A stretch of DNA of 7,218 nucleotides from a bacterium (GCA_027310235.1 DAIDBF010000101.1:1-7218); one strand, 5' to 3'; positions 1 to 5,730 are shown, counted from the stretch's first letter. The notes: generated from the sequence alone by a model not told the origin. Numbers and translations are program-made.

Positions 1-2
1 TC

Positions 3-326
3 CCGGATCTCATCACTGCCGTTTCCGATAGCGTCGTAGATGAGATTATCGAGTGCGCTCATAAAGGGCAATGCGTGCATCAATGCACCGGTTGTTTCAG
101 AATAATTCCTGAGGAGCTGCGTTTTTATAAAAAAATGAATCTCCCCCTTCCGCGTCTTTGCCCGAACTGCAGGCACCTTGAAAGATTAGCGAAAAATAAT
201 CCATTGAAACTCTGGCACCGGAAGTGCATGAGGTCCGGATGTCCCAATGAGTTCGAAACGAGTTACTCACCCGACCGAAAAGAAATAATATACTGTGAAC
301 AATGCTACCAATCCGAGATAATATAA
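3..326 (+). CDS. Cys-rich zinc-ribbon protein, C-terminal part (5' truncated by window edge)
   Basis: The frame is open from base 3 with no stop before TAA at 324-326. The GTG at 75 is internal, because the upstream codons read PDLITAVSDSVVDEII, so this is the tail of a longer gene. The visible 107 residues hold two probable Zn ribbons. The first is CTGC followed by FRIIPEELRFYKKM and LCPNCR. The second is CMRSGC followed by NEFETSYSPDRKE and YCEQCY. The layout matches the C-terminal end of long Cys-rich proteins widespread in Patescibacteria, often labelled only as zinc-ribbon or hypothetical. The same paired-ribbon module appears at the N-terminus of the gene at 6389. A role in binding nucleic acid or protein is possible from the ribbons but is not shown. 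Function is unknown; family assignment is fairly sure. Confidence 0.8.
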   Translation, partial: PDLITAVSDSVVDEIIECAHKGQCVHQCTGCFRIIPEELRFYKKMNLPLPRLCPNCRHLERLAKNNPLKLWHRKCMRSGCPNEFETSYSPDRKEIIYCEQCYQSEII

Positions 327-336
327 TGAGAGTGTA

Positions 337-371
337 CTCCGACGCTCCGACGGACGCGTCGGAGGTCGGAG
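337..371. repeat. Nested inverted repeat (double CTCCGAC/GTCGGAG hairpin)
   Basis: CTCCGAC occurs at 337-343 and 345-351, and its complement GTCGGAG at 358-364 and 365-371. The inner arms pair around a six-base loop (352-357) and the outer arms extend the stem, with one bulged G at 344. The result is a 14-bp GC-rich hairpin starting 10 bp after the zinc-ribbon stop codon. It may form part of the transcript's 3' end or be a small palindromic repeat. Confidence 0.7.
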
Positions 372-404
372 CCCCGGCTCGAAGGCGTCGGGGCTGTGAA
401 TTTT
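370..404 (+). terminator. Probable Rho-independent terminator of the left zinc-ribbon gene
   Basis: AGCCCCG (370-376) pairs with CGGGGCT (389-395) around a 12-base loop. The stem is followed after GTGAA by TTTT (401-404). The T-tract is short and starts five bases after the stem, so this is a modest terminator. It shares bases 370-371 with the upstream hairpin, so the two stems compete slightly. Confidence 0.5.
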
Positions 405-442
405 GTTATCAAAAAGGAGTGATTTAGATCGGTAAAATAAGC

Positions 443-477
443 TTTATTCGTATGGTAACATATGTTACCATACGAGC
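443..477 (+). promoter_or_regulatory. Promoter with 28-bp palindromic operator for the HTH-Fic module
   Basis: Bases 448-475 form a perfect 28-bp palindrome with half-site TCGTATGGTAACAT. A plausible promoter overlaps it: -35 TTTATT at 443-448, a 17-bp spacer, and an extended -10 with TG at 463-464 and TACCAT at 466-471. The -10 lies six bases before the ATG at 478, which predicts transcription starting at or next to the start codon. No Shine-Dalgarno sequence lies at usable distance, in line with a leaderless mRNA. The palindrome ends two bases before the ATG, so a dimer bound there would block RNA polymerase. By analogy with type II toxin-antitoxin loci, the HTH protein encoded next is the likely binder; that is inference. 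The palindrome is certain; the promoter is an assignment by eye. Confidence 0.75.
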
Positions 478-732
478 ATGGCGAAAGAATTCTACTCGAC
501 AATAGAAGTTGCGAACATCTTAAGGGTTAGCAGGAAGACGGTTTTTCAGTGGGCACGAGATGGAAAAATCAAAGCTACGAAGGTGGGACGGAATTTTGTC
601 ATCCCAAGTTCGGCTGTTCTTGAAAAACTGGGAAAAACGATAGGGACGGAGAAAAAGATGGATATAGATAAGGCGGTCAAAAGAGCTGTAAAGGATTATG
701 GGAAGGTATTTAGACTGCTCGGTAAAGAATGA
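478..732 (+). CDS. Excisionase/MerR-like HTH protein, probable antitoxin of the Fic module
   Basis: This 84-residue protein has an N-terminal HTH of the excisionase type (HTH_17-like), roughly residues 5-50. STIEVANILRVSRKTVFQWA is the helix-turn-helix, followed by the wing IKATKVGRNFVIP. The C-terminal tail, from about 58 to 84 (MDIDKAVKRAVKDYGKVFRL), is charged and probably helical, fitting a toxin-neutralising segment. The ATG at 478 is chosen because the -10 box and operator end just before it. The gene overlaps the toxin gene by 4 bp (ATGA), which implies translational coupling. Such HTH proteins paired with Fic/Doc toxins are known in type II toxin-antitoxin systems; autorepression through the palindrome is inferred. 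I do not see a clear [S/T]xxxE[G/N] Fic-inhibition motif, so inhibition is likely Phd-like, by tail binding. Xis-like recombination directionality is a less likely alternative, given the neighbour. Confidence 0.82.
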   Translation: MAKEFYSTIEVANILRVSRKTVFQWARDGKIKATKVGRNFVIPSSAVLEKLGKTIGTEKKMDIDKAVKRAVKDYGKVFRLLGKE

Positions 733-1157
733 GACCAAGACCAATAACTATAGCGGAGATCGAATATACCGCCTTCCGTCTCGCGGAAGAATTTATGACG
801 TGGGATGAGCCGATTCCCAGTTTTGGTTCGCGGTTTCCGAATGTCTTGGAGAGTTGTATTAACCAGCCCTTCCTCAGATTTAATAAGAAGGATCTCTATC
901 GAGGGGTTGTTGGTAAGACCTCAATCTTATTTTATTTATTAATCAAAAATCATCCCTTTCAGAACGGAAACAAGCGGATAGCAGTGATGACTCTGTTTTA
1001 CTTCTTATATAAGAACGGGAAGTGGCTTTCTATAGAAAGCATGGATCTGTATAACTTCGCTCGCGGCGTCGCGAAGAGTAAAACATCTTCTCGAGAAAAA
1101 CAAATTATAAACATTCAAAACGTTCTCAAAAAACACCTGATAGATTTTCCGGGTTGA
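729..1157 (+). CDS. Fic/Doc-family protein, probable toxin
   Basis: The 142-residue length is typical of Doc-type toxins. The Fic core motif HPFQNGNKRIA lies at residues 75-85. It includes the catalytic His75 and the GNKR segment that binds nucleotide phosphates, preceded by the Doc-like stretches NVLESCINQPF and KDLYRGVVGK. Doc enzymes phosphorylate EF-Tu and other Fic enzymes transfer AMP to protein targets. The K in place of the second G of HPFxxGNGR points to the Doc branch, but the target cannot be read from sequence. The ATG at 729 overlaps the antitoxin stop (ATGA), so translation follows from the upstream gene. The frame is intact with no missing catalytic residue. The TGA stop at 1155-1157 sits inside a small hairpin. 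Confidence 0.87.
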   Translation: MRPRPITIAEIEYTAFRLAEEFMTWDEPIPSFGSRFPNVLESCINQPFLRFNKKDLYRGVVGKTSILFYLLIKNHPFQNGNKRIAVMTLFYFLYKNGKWLSIESMDLYNFARGVAKSKTSSREKQIINIQNVLKKHLIDFPG

Positions 1158-1174
1158 TTCAGAATATGAATCAA
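1154..1174. terminator. AT-rich hairpin at the toxin gene 3' end, possible weak terminator
   Basis: TTGATTCA (1154-1161) and TGAATCAA (1167-1174) form a perfect 8-bp stem with a five-base loop overlapping the toxin stop codon. GAGG then TTTT follows. The stem is AT-rich and the T-tract short, so termination is only possible. It sits between convergent genes. Confidence 0.35.
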
Positions 1175-1209
1175 GAGGTTTTACCACAAGGAATATTATC
1201 AGGCGGAGG

Positions 1210-1716
1210 TTATTTAAGGACTTTATAGTGGAGTTGGATTTCTCCCTTTCCAAACTTCTTGTAACCAAGGAATTCTAGCTTCTTTTTAAAATCGCCCTCA
1301 TTGAAAAGCGGTATCCCTTTTCCTAAGACGGCTGGTTCTATATCAAGATAAATTTCATCCACGAGATTTTCTTCAAGAAACGAGGCATCTAGAGTTCCTC
1401 CGCCGGCAACTATTACTTTTTGGAAGCCATCCGCGAGCACCAAAGCTTCTTTAGGAGAGCGGGCAACCGTATGATGCGGATCTTCAACTTGGAAATCGTT
1501 GTGTGATACGGCAATTATTTTTACTCCCCCTTCCAAAAACTTTTTGAATTCAGGTTGCTTTGAAAGAATTCCATAAGTTCTCCTCCCTATTATGAGAACG
1601 CCGGCATCTAGAACGTGGGCAACATAACTTTCCGATTCTTCTTTGGTTATAAAATCGGCAGAATCGTCGAATTCCGCTATGAAACCATTTACGGTCGTGG
1701 CCATATAAAGTATCAC
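1210..1716 (-). CDS. RibD-C/dihydrofolate reductase-like protein
   Basis: The 168 residues match the RibD C-terminal/DHFR fold (PF01872 type) throughout. The first strand is ILYMATTVNGFIA (residues 2-14), with GRRTY at 44-48 for dinucleotide binding. VIVAGGGTLDASFL (about 101-114) is the glycine-rich NADPH-phosphate loop, and DEIYLDIEPAVLGKGIPLF (120-138) is the diagnostic C-terminal signature. Members use NAD(P)H to reduce small pteridine- or riboflavin-pathway-like substrates, but stand-alone members are mostly uncharacterised. No folate or riboflavin gene is nearby, so the substrate stays open. The start is GTG at 1714-1716, since the first beta strand begins there. An in-frame TAG lies six codons upstream, and ATG at 1702-1704 would cut the strand. 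It is divergent from the gene at 1781 and convergent with the toxin. Confidence 0.85.
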   Translation of the reverse strand: MILYMATTVNGFIAEFDDSADFITKEESESYVAHVLDAGVLIIGRRTYGILSKQPEFKKFLEGGVKIIAVSHNDFQVEDPHHTVARSPKEALVLADGFQKVIVAGGGTLDASFLEENLVDEIYLDIEPAVLGKGIPLFNEGDFKKKLEFLGYKKFGKGEIQLHYKVLK

Positions 1717-1729
1717 TTGTATAATTTTA
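1717..1729 (-). promoter_or_regulatory. Probable -10 of the RibD-C-like gene, leaderless layout
   Basis: On the minus strand, TAAAAT (complement of 1724-1729) lies seven bases before the GTG start. No Shine-Dalgarno sequence is visible and no clear -35 was found. The layout resembles the better -10 boxes ahead of 1781 and 478. Confidence 0.4.
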
Positions 1730-1745
1730 TTCTACCATTTCTAAA

Positions 1746-1780
1746 TTAAATTAATGCCCTCTCCCTGCTATAATACAAGC
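1746..1780 (+). promoter_or_regulatory. Extended -10 promoter of the four-gene operon
   Basis: TATAAT at 1769-1774 is a perfect -10 preceded by TGC (1766-1768), giving an extended -10. A weak -35, TTAAAT, is at 1746-1751 with a 17-bp spacer. Transcription would begin about six to seven bases after the -10, at the ATG at 1781, so the mRNA is probably leaderless. This also rules against the ATG at 1754, which lies upstream of the promoter core. Confidence 0.72.
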
Positions 1781-2971
1781 ATGCAAAAAAAGAGCCTCGA
1801 CAACTCGACCTTCTACGTAACCTTCGGAGGATGGTATCAAAGGACGACACTCCACTTAAGCGAAATCTACGATTTTCTTGCGCGCGGGGAATCGAATCTG
1901 AATTTATCGAAAGAGAAGCTGAAAGAATACCACGACGCGCTTCACTTGAAGACCGTGACCCGCGAAACGGGGTATCTGGAGCACGTAAAAGCAGTCACAA
2001 GTGACGGCGTTGAAATTCGCTATTATGAGGACGGTCTTTATACCATCAGGAAACAATCGAACGACGTTAAGCGGGATCAAGAACTTCTCGAAAAATATTT
2101 TTCCGACATCTTAAACCCGGCAATCTCTTATATCTTTTCTCTTGGTGCACCGACACCCAAGGTGCTCGCGAACATAAAGACAACCCACCCCACGGTTATC
2201 AGCGTGGTGAGTAAGACCCCGGCGAGTTATCAAGTCGATGCAAAAACGTTCGGTAATGTATATCAAAAAATCGTTTCGGAAGGCATTGTGGTGTATAAAA
2301 CCCCGCTCCATATTTTCGTGGTGTCAAAACAAGAGTTTGAATCGAAGGTTTCGGATGTCGTCGAGATGCAGGTATTTTTCCGCGAATTCAAGGACCAGCT
2401 CGAGAAGTATTTGAATATTCACAGGACGCTTTGGGAAGAGATCTCCGCCATCAAGGAACAGAAGAGCGTGAAAGGGAACAACGTCGAGTTGTTCAGGGCG
2501 CGGCTCGACAGCTATCAAAAAACCATCAGCTTGATAGGGAATCGAATTAATCAGATGGGGACGTACGTTCGCACCAGGTCTTCCGTGGCGAGAGGATTGG
2601 GAATCGAGGAGCATTTGACCGCGCTTTTCCAGTTCAAGTTCGAGGTGCTCTCGGATACGCTGGATTATATCAAGGAGTTGTGGAAAATGACTGCCGACTA
2701 TCTCTCGTCGGCTATTCAGAACATGGTGGAGATAAAGAGCCAAAGCACCGCCCGCGGTATCCAGTCCTTGCAGCTCATCACAAGCTTGGGGGTGGTCGCG
2801 GCGATTATTGGATATCTCTCGAGAAACGATTTTCCGAGGGTCACCGGCATCGGCGGGCTCTACTTCCTCCTTATTATTTTTATCACGTGGTTTCTAAACT
2901 TTGTGGTTACGAAGATTTATTCGAATAAGAAGTACAAGCTCCGCTTCGGAGAACGAGTGTCCGATATTTGA
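1781..2971 (+). CDS. Membrane-anchored protein with CorA-like C-terminal TM hairpin, function unknown
   Basis: Translation from ATG 1781 gives 396 residues; the in-frame ATG at 1754 would precede the -10 box and is rejected. The N-terminal part (to about 190) is soluble mixed alpha/beta with no motif I recognise. Residues about 195-325 are long, charged helices likely to form a coiled coil (for example FKDQLEKYLNIHRTLWEEIS). Two membrane helices end the protein: about 327-346 (SLQLITSLGVVAAIIGYL) and 357-378 (GGLYFLLIIFITWFLNFVV), with a short loop, then a basic tail. This order resembles CorA or RMD1/DUF155-type proteins, but the CorA GMN signature is absent (GYLSRNDFP occupies the place), so Mg2+ transport should not be assumed. 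It heads an operon; the stop is 7 bp before the aminotransferase start. Topology is fairly sure; family is only suggested. Confidence 0.7.
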   Translation: MQKKSLDNSTFYVTFGGWYQRTTLHLSEIYDFLARGESNLNLSKEKLKEYHDALHLKTVTRETGYLEHVKAVTSDGVEIRYYEDGLYTIRKQSNDVKRDQELLEKYFSDILNPAISYIFSLGAPTPKVLANIKTTHPTVISVVSKTPASYQVDAKTFGNVYQKIVSEGIVVYKTPLHIFVVSKQEFESKVSDVVEMQVFFREFKDQLEKYLNIHRTLWEEISAIKEQKSVKGNNVELFRARLDSYQKTISLIGNRINQMGTYVRTRSSVARGLGIEEHLTALFQFKFEVLSDTLDYIKELWKMTADYLSSAIQNMVEIKSQSTARGIQSLQLITSLGVVAAIIGYLSRNDFPRVTGIGGLYFLLIIFITWFLNFVVTKIYSNKKYKLRFGERVSDI

Positions 2972-2978
2972 GATAAAC

Positions 2979-3986
2979 ATGAAACAACAATTCCTCGATA
3001 GGAATGAAACACTCCAAGGGCCCTCTCCGAAGGCACTTCGGGTGCTTAGGGTGTTCAAAAAAAATCACGCGAGTACCTACATCCCCGGCTATTACAGCTC
3101 GCTTCTCATCTCCGCACTCTCGAAAAAATTTCATATCCCGGAAGATCGGATTATTTTGAGCTACGGCATCGAGGATTTTCTTTCGCTGATGTTCGAGAAA
3201 GTTTCCGAACGAAAGGGGAGTATTCTCACAAGCGAGTATTGTTATTCCTATTACCGTATTCATGCGAAGTTCAAGGGGGTGCGGCTCCTCACCTTCCGCA
3301 TGCCGGAAGTCGGGGATTCGTTCACGTTCGATATCAAGGACTGTATAAGGAAGTACCGCGCGTACAAGCCCGAGATAGTTCTCTTGGCTTCTCCTGCGAG
3401 TCCGACGGGCAACGTACTCTCGGTGGGCGAACTCGAGACGATCTTGAAGAACGTGAGGAAGGACTGCCCGGTACTTCTCGATCAGGCCTACCGTGGGTTC
3501 GAGAAGAAGTACGACGAGAAATCATTCCTGCGGCTTCTCGAGAAATATCCGAATCTCGTGCTTCTCCGAACCTTTTCGAAGTACTACGCGCTTGCGGGGA
3601 TGAGAATAGGATTCGGGCTTTGCGGGAAAAACGTAAAGAAGATTTTGAACTACGAAAACCGTTTTTTGGGCCTGAGCAGGGTGCTCGAAGAGACCGCGAT
3701 CGCGGCGTTCAATTCCGAACGCTACTATCGGCGTGTTGCCGATGAGGTGAAAAGAGACAGGGAATATCTCGTCTCAAAGCTCAGAGCGAAGGGTCTCAAG
3801 GTATTTTCGTCGAATGCGAACTTCATACTCCTTAAACCCTCTCCACGCACGGTTTCGAAGATGAAAAAGATAGTGGGGAAACAGGAGATGGTACTCGTGA
3901 AGTTTTTCGACGACGGCACCGTGAGAATTTCGATCGGGCTTAGGAAGTATATCGACGCGCTTCTAAAAGATTTGAAATCGCTGTGA
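2979..3986 (+). CDS. HisC-like PLP-dependent aminotransferase (fold type I)
   Basis: The gene encodes 335 residues from ATG 2979. The longer frame from 2901 runs inside the previous gene and adds a nonsensical N-terminus. Motifs in order: GPSPKAL (14-20), the HisC-like segment YIPGYYSSLLISALSKKF (34-51), and SPASPTGN (138-145) in place of NPNNPTG. Next are LLDQAYRGF (166-174) with Asp168 and Tyr171, RTFSKYYALAGMRIGF (197-212) with the PLP lysine Lys201, NANFILLKP, and the C-terminal VRISIG whose Arg binds substrate carboxylate. The catalytic set is complete. The closest family is histidinol-phosphate aminotransferase, but related members act on aromatic amino acids or as CobD-type decarboxylases. 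No histidine gene is in view, so hisC is not assigned. A weak GAGA at 2970-2973 may serve as RBS. It overlaps the HD gene by 4 bp if that starts at GTG 3983. Confidence 0.86.
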   Translation: MKQQFLDRNETLQGPSPKALRVLRVFKKNHASTYIPGYYSSLLISALSKKFHIPEDRIILSYGIEDFLSLMFEKVSERKGSILTSEYCYSYYRIHAKFKGVRLLTFRMPEVGDSFTFDIKDCIRKYRAYKPEIVLLASPASPTGNVLSVGELETILKNVRKDCPVLLDQAYRGFEKKYDEKSFLRLLEKYPNLVLLRTFSKYYALAGMRIGFGLCGKNVKKILNYENRFLGLSRVLEETAIAAFNSERYYRRVADEVKRDREYLVSKLRAKGLKVFSSNANFILLKPSPRTVSKMKKIVGKQEMVLVKFFDDGTVRISIGLRKYIDALLKDLKSL

Positions 3987-4636
3987 GTATGAGAACCGTT
4001 CATGAGATATATTCGGCATATCGCATTATGCCGGCCTTGGGACTGCATCAGCTTCGTGTCACCGCCGTCGCGAAGACGATCTGCGACAATTTTTCGGAGT
4101 CACTCAATGAGCGCGATGTCTTGATTGCGTGCCTCTTTCACGATATGGGGAATATCATCAAATTCGATCTCAACTATTTCCCGGAACACCTCGATCCCGA
4201 GGGGTTGGAGTACTGGCAGAGCGTAAAAAACGATTTCTTGGAAAAGTATGGAAAAGACGAATATCACGCAACCGAAGCGATCGCAAAAGAAATAGGAATC
4301 CCGGAGCGCGCGTTCTCGTACCTCTCGGCAATCGGATATTCTAATCTTGAAGACGCGCTCCACGACGCCTCTTTCGAGAGGAAAATCTGCGCATACGCGG
4401 ACATGCGGGCGACTCCCTATGGCGTATGCTCGATTGAAGATCGTCGCCTCGAAGGAAGGAAGCGGTACGCAGGGAGAAAAGACAAGGAGATGAGTCCGGA
4501 GCGGTTACGAGTGCTTGATGACGCACTGAGAGAACTGGAACGACAAATATTCAAAAAAGCGAAGATCAAACCGGAGGATATCAACGAAGCGGGCGCAAAA
4601 AATATCATCGCGGCGCTCGAGAATTTCGAGGTATAA
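3983..4636 (+). CDS. HD-domain metal-dependent phosphohydrolase
   Basis: This 217-residue protein carries the HD signature: His22 (GLHQLRV), His53-Asp54 (CLFHDMGN) and Asp140 (AYADMR), with His95 (EYHATE) as a possible extra ligand. HD proteins use one or two metal ions to hydrolyse phosphate esters, commonly nucleotides or cyclic nucleotides; the substrate here cannot be read. The segment ADMRATPYGVCSIEDRRLEG after the last ligand has no catalytic residue I can name. Residues 170-217 are helical and charged. The start may be GTG 3983, overlapping the previous stop as GTGA, or ATG 3989; both keep the domain whole. Placement between an aminotransferase and a CYTH protein suggests a small nucleotide or phosphometabolite pathway, an inference from context. 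Confidence 0.83.
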   Translation: MSMRTVHEIYSAYRIMPALGLHQLRVTAVAKTICDNFSESLNERDVLIACLFHDMGNIIKFDLNYFPEHLDPEGLEYWQSVKNDFLEKYGKDEYHATEAIAKEIGIPERAFSYLSAIGYSNLEDALHDASFERKICAYADMRATPYGVCSIEDRRLEGRKRYAGRKDKEMSPERLRVLDDALRELERQIFKKAKIKPEDINEAGAKNIIAALENFEV

Positions 4637-4643
4637 TTCCAGT
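4632..4643 (+). promoter_or_regulatory. Possible internal -10 box ahead of the CYTH gene
   Basis: TATAAT at 4632-4637 overlaps the HD gene stop codon and lies six bases before ATG 4644, the same spacing as at 1781. No good -35 exists upstream. GAGG at 4628-4631 could instead act as a distant RBS (12 bases), so an internal promoter is only possible. Confidence 0.35.
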
Positions 4644-5186
4644 ATGACACATGAGACCGAATCGACTGTATTGGATATCGACGCAGAGGCGATAAAAAAG
4701 AAGCTGGAATCGCTCGGCGCAAAGAAAATGAGGGATGCCGTGCTCAAGGTACGCTGGTATCGTATAAAAGGCACGAAAGAAGGGGAGGATCCGTGGTATC
4801 TCCGAATTCGATCCGATTCTGAGGGTAATCACGAGGTTACGTGGAAGGGAAGATCCGATGTGCTCGGCGCCTCGCGTACGCATAAAGAGATCAACCTTAC
4901 GGTTTCGGATCCCGAGAAGATGGGAGCATTTTTCGAAGCGGTTGGTCTGGAATACTACGCGTATCAGGAAAAGAAACGAATTTCATTTTCCCTGAGAGAT
5001 TGGCTCTTCGAGATTGACTCCTATCCGGGAATGCCGCCCTACCTCGAAATAGAAGGATCGAGCGAGGAGCACGTCCGGGAGGCCATCAAGCTTCTCGGTC
5101 TCGAAAACAATCGCACATGGGCGAGAGGGGAACGCCTGCTCATCCAGACCGTTTATAATCTGGACTGGTACAAAATGAAGTTTTAA
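4644..5186 (+). CDS. CYTH-domain protein (class IV adenylate cyclase/triphosphatase-like)
   Basis: The 180 residues fit a single CYTH domain, which forms a beta-barrel tunnel binding triphosphate substrates with divalent metal. The N-terminal signature ExExK appears as E4-T-E6-S-T8, with Lys replaced by Thr. Later tunnel residues are visible: WYLRIRSD, VTWKGR, HKEINLTV, KKRISF, FEIDSYPGMPPYLEIEG with the alternating acidic residues, and a C-terminal region with RGERLL. Characterised CYTH proteins include CyaB adenylate cyclase, thiamine triphosphatase and inorganic triphosphatase. The variant first motif and the PPYLEIEG run resemble the CyaB-like subgroup, but cyclase activity cannot be inferred. 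It lies 7 bp after the HD phosphohydrolase, so the two may act on related phosphate compounds. Confidence 0.83.
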   Translation: MTHETESTVLDIDAEAIKKKLESLGAKKMRDAVLKVRWYRIKGTKEGEDPWYLRIRSDSEGNHEVTWKGRSDVLGASRTHKEINLTVSDPEKMGAFFEAVGLEYYAYQEKKRISFSLRDWLFEIDSYPGMPPYLEIEGSSEEHVREAIKLLGLENNRTWARGERLLIQTVYNLDWYKMKF

Positions 5187-5216
5187 AGCGTTTACACCCT
5201 TCTTATGTGTGGTAAC

Positions 5217-5227
5217 GTGAGAATGTT
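5217..5227 (+). promoter_or_regulatory. Ribosome binding site of smpB
   Basis: GTGAG at 5217-5221 matches part of the anti-Shine-Dalgarno complement and is six bases from ATG 5228. It contrasts with the leaderless layout of other starts in the window. A weak -35-like TTTACA (5191-5196) lies upstream without a convincing -10. Confidence 0.4.
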
Positions 5228-5677
5228 ATGCGAAAAGGCGTGAAGGAAAACAAAAAAGCGAGGTTCGACTACGAGATTCTCGAAACGTTCGAGGCCGGCA
5301 TCGTGTTGTCCGGACACGAGGCGAAGTCCATCAAAACAGGGCACGTGAACCTCGCGGGCGCGCACGCGATCGTTCGGAACGGAGAACTATTTCTCGTAGG
5401 AATGGATGTGCCGTCGTTCCAACCGAAGAACGTCCCCACAAATTATGATTCCTTGCGTACAAGGAAACTTCTTCTCAATAAAAAAGAAATCTCCTATCTT
5501 CTCGGAAAAACCAAGAGCGGATTGACTTTGGTACCGATAAGATTGTATAATAAGGGCGCTCGAGTGAAGTTGGAGCTCGGGCTTGCACGAGGAAAGAAAC
5601 AATATGACAAACGGGAAACTATCAAGAAACGCGAGACGGAACGTGAAATGAAGCGCGCGGAGAAACGTTCATACTAA
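5228..5677 (+). CDS. smpB: SsrA-binding protein SmpB
   Basis: The 149-residue length is normal for SmpB, the small basic protein that binds the tRNA-like domain of tmRNA and carries it into stalled ribosomes. Family blocks are clear: KENKKARFDYEILETFEAGI (residues 6-25), GHEAKSIKTG (29-38), NGELFLVGMDV, the SLRTRKLLLNKKEI segment, LVPIRLYNKGARVKLELGLA, and GKKQYDKRETIKKRETEREM near the C-terminus. The basic tail, disordered in solution, normally folds in the mRNA channel to monitor the stall. GHE replaces the usual GTE in the OB-fold loop, a mild variation. The gene lies 53 bp upstream of ssrA on the same strand. Confidence 0.97.
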   Translation: MRKGVKENKKARFDYEILETFEAGIVLSGHEAKSIKTGHVNLAGAHAIVRNGELFLVGMDVPSFQPKNVPTNYDSLRTRKLLLNKKEISYLLGKTKSGLTLVPIRLYNKGARVKLELGLARGKKQYDKRETIKKRETEREMKRAEKRSY

Positions 5678-5692
5678 ATCCTCCTTTGTTGT

Positions 5693-5730
5693 TTGAAAAT
5701 TAAAAATTGGAAATTAAAAATTTCCGCCAT
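5693..5730 (+). promoter_or_regulatory. Probable ssrA promoter in an AT-rich direct repeat
   Basis: TTGAAA (5693-5698) and TAAAAA (5715-5720) are spaced by 16 bp and sit ten bases before the mature tmRNA 5' end, so a promoter here is plausible. The 12-bp unit AAATTAAAAATT occurs at 5697-5708 and 5711-5722. Processing from a longer smpB-ssrA transcript is an alternative. Confidence 0.45.

Noticed and set aside
414..430. AAGGAG (414-419) as a ribosome binding site for a gene before the antitoxin
   Set aside because: The only nearby start (GTG 419) meets TAG after two codons, and the antitoxin ATG is about 58 bases away.
1754..1780. Upstream ATG extending the membrane protein by nine residues
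   Set aside because: A perfect extended -10 lies between this ATG and the ATG at 1781, so the longer form would start upstream of its own promoter.
2901..2978. Upstream start extending the aminotransferase
   Set aside because: It overlaps the preceding gene by 71 bp and adds an arginine/serine-rich stretch unlike the family; ATG 2979 starts at the normal N-terminus.
3239..3745. 168-residue plus-strand frame inside the aminotransferase gene, with an antisense partner at 3334-3525
   Set aside because: Out-of-frame shadows rich in Arg, Glu and Gly with no domain features, within a gene with full catalytic motifs.
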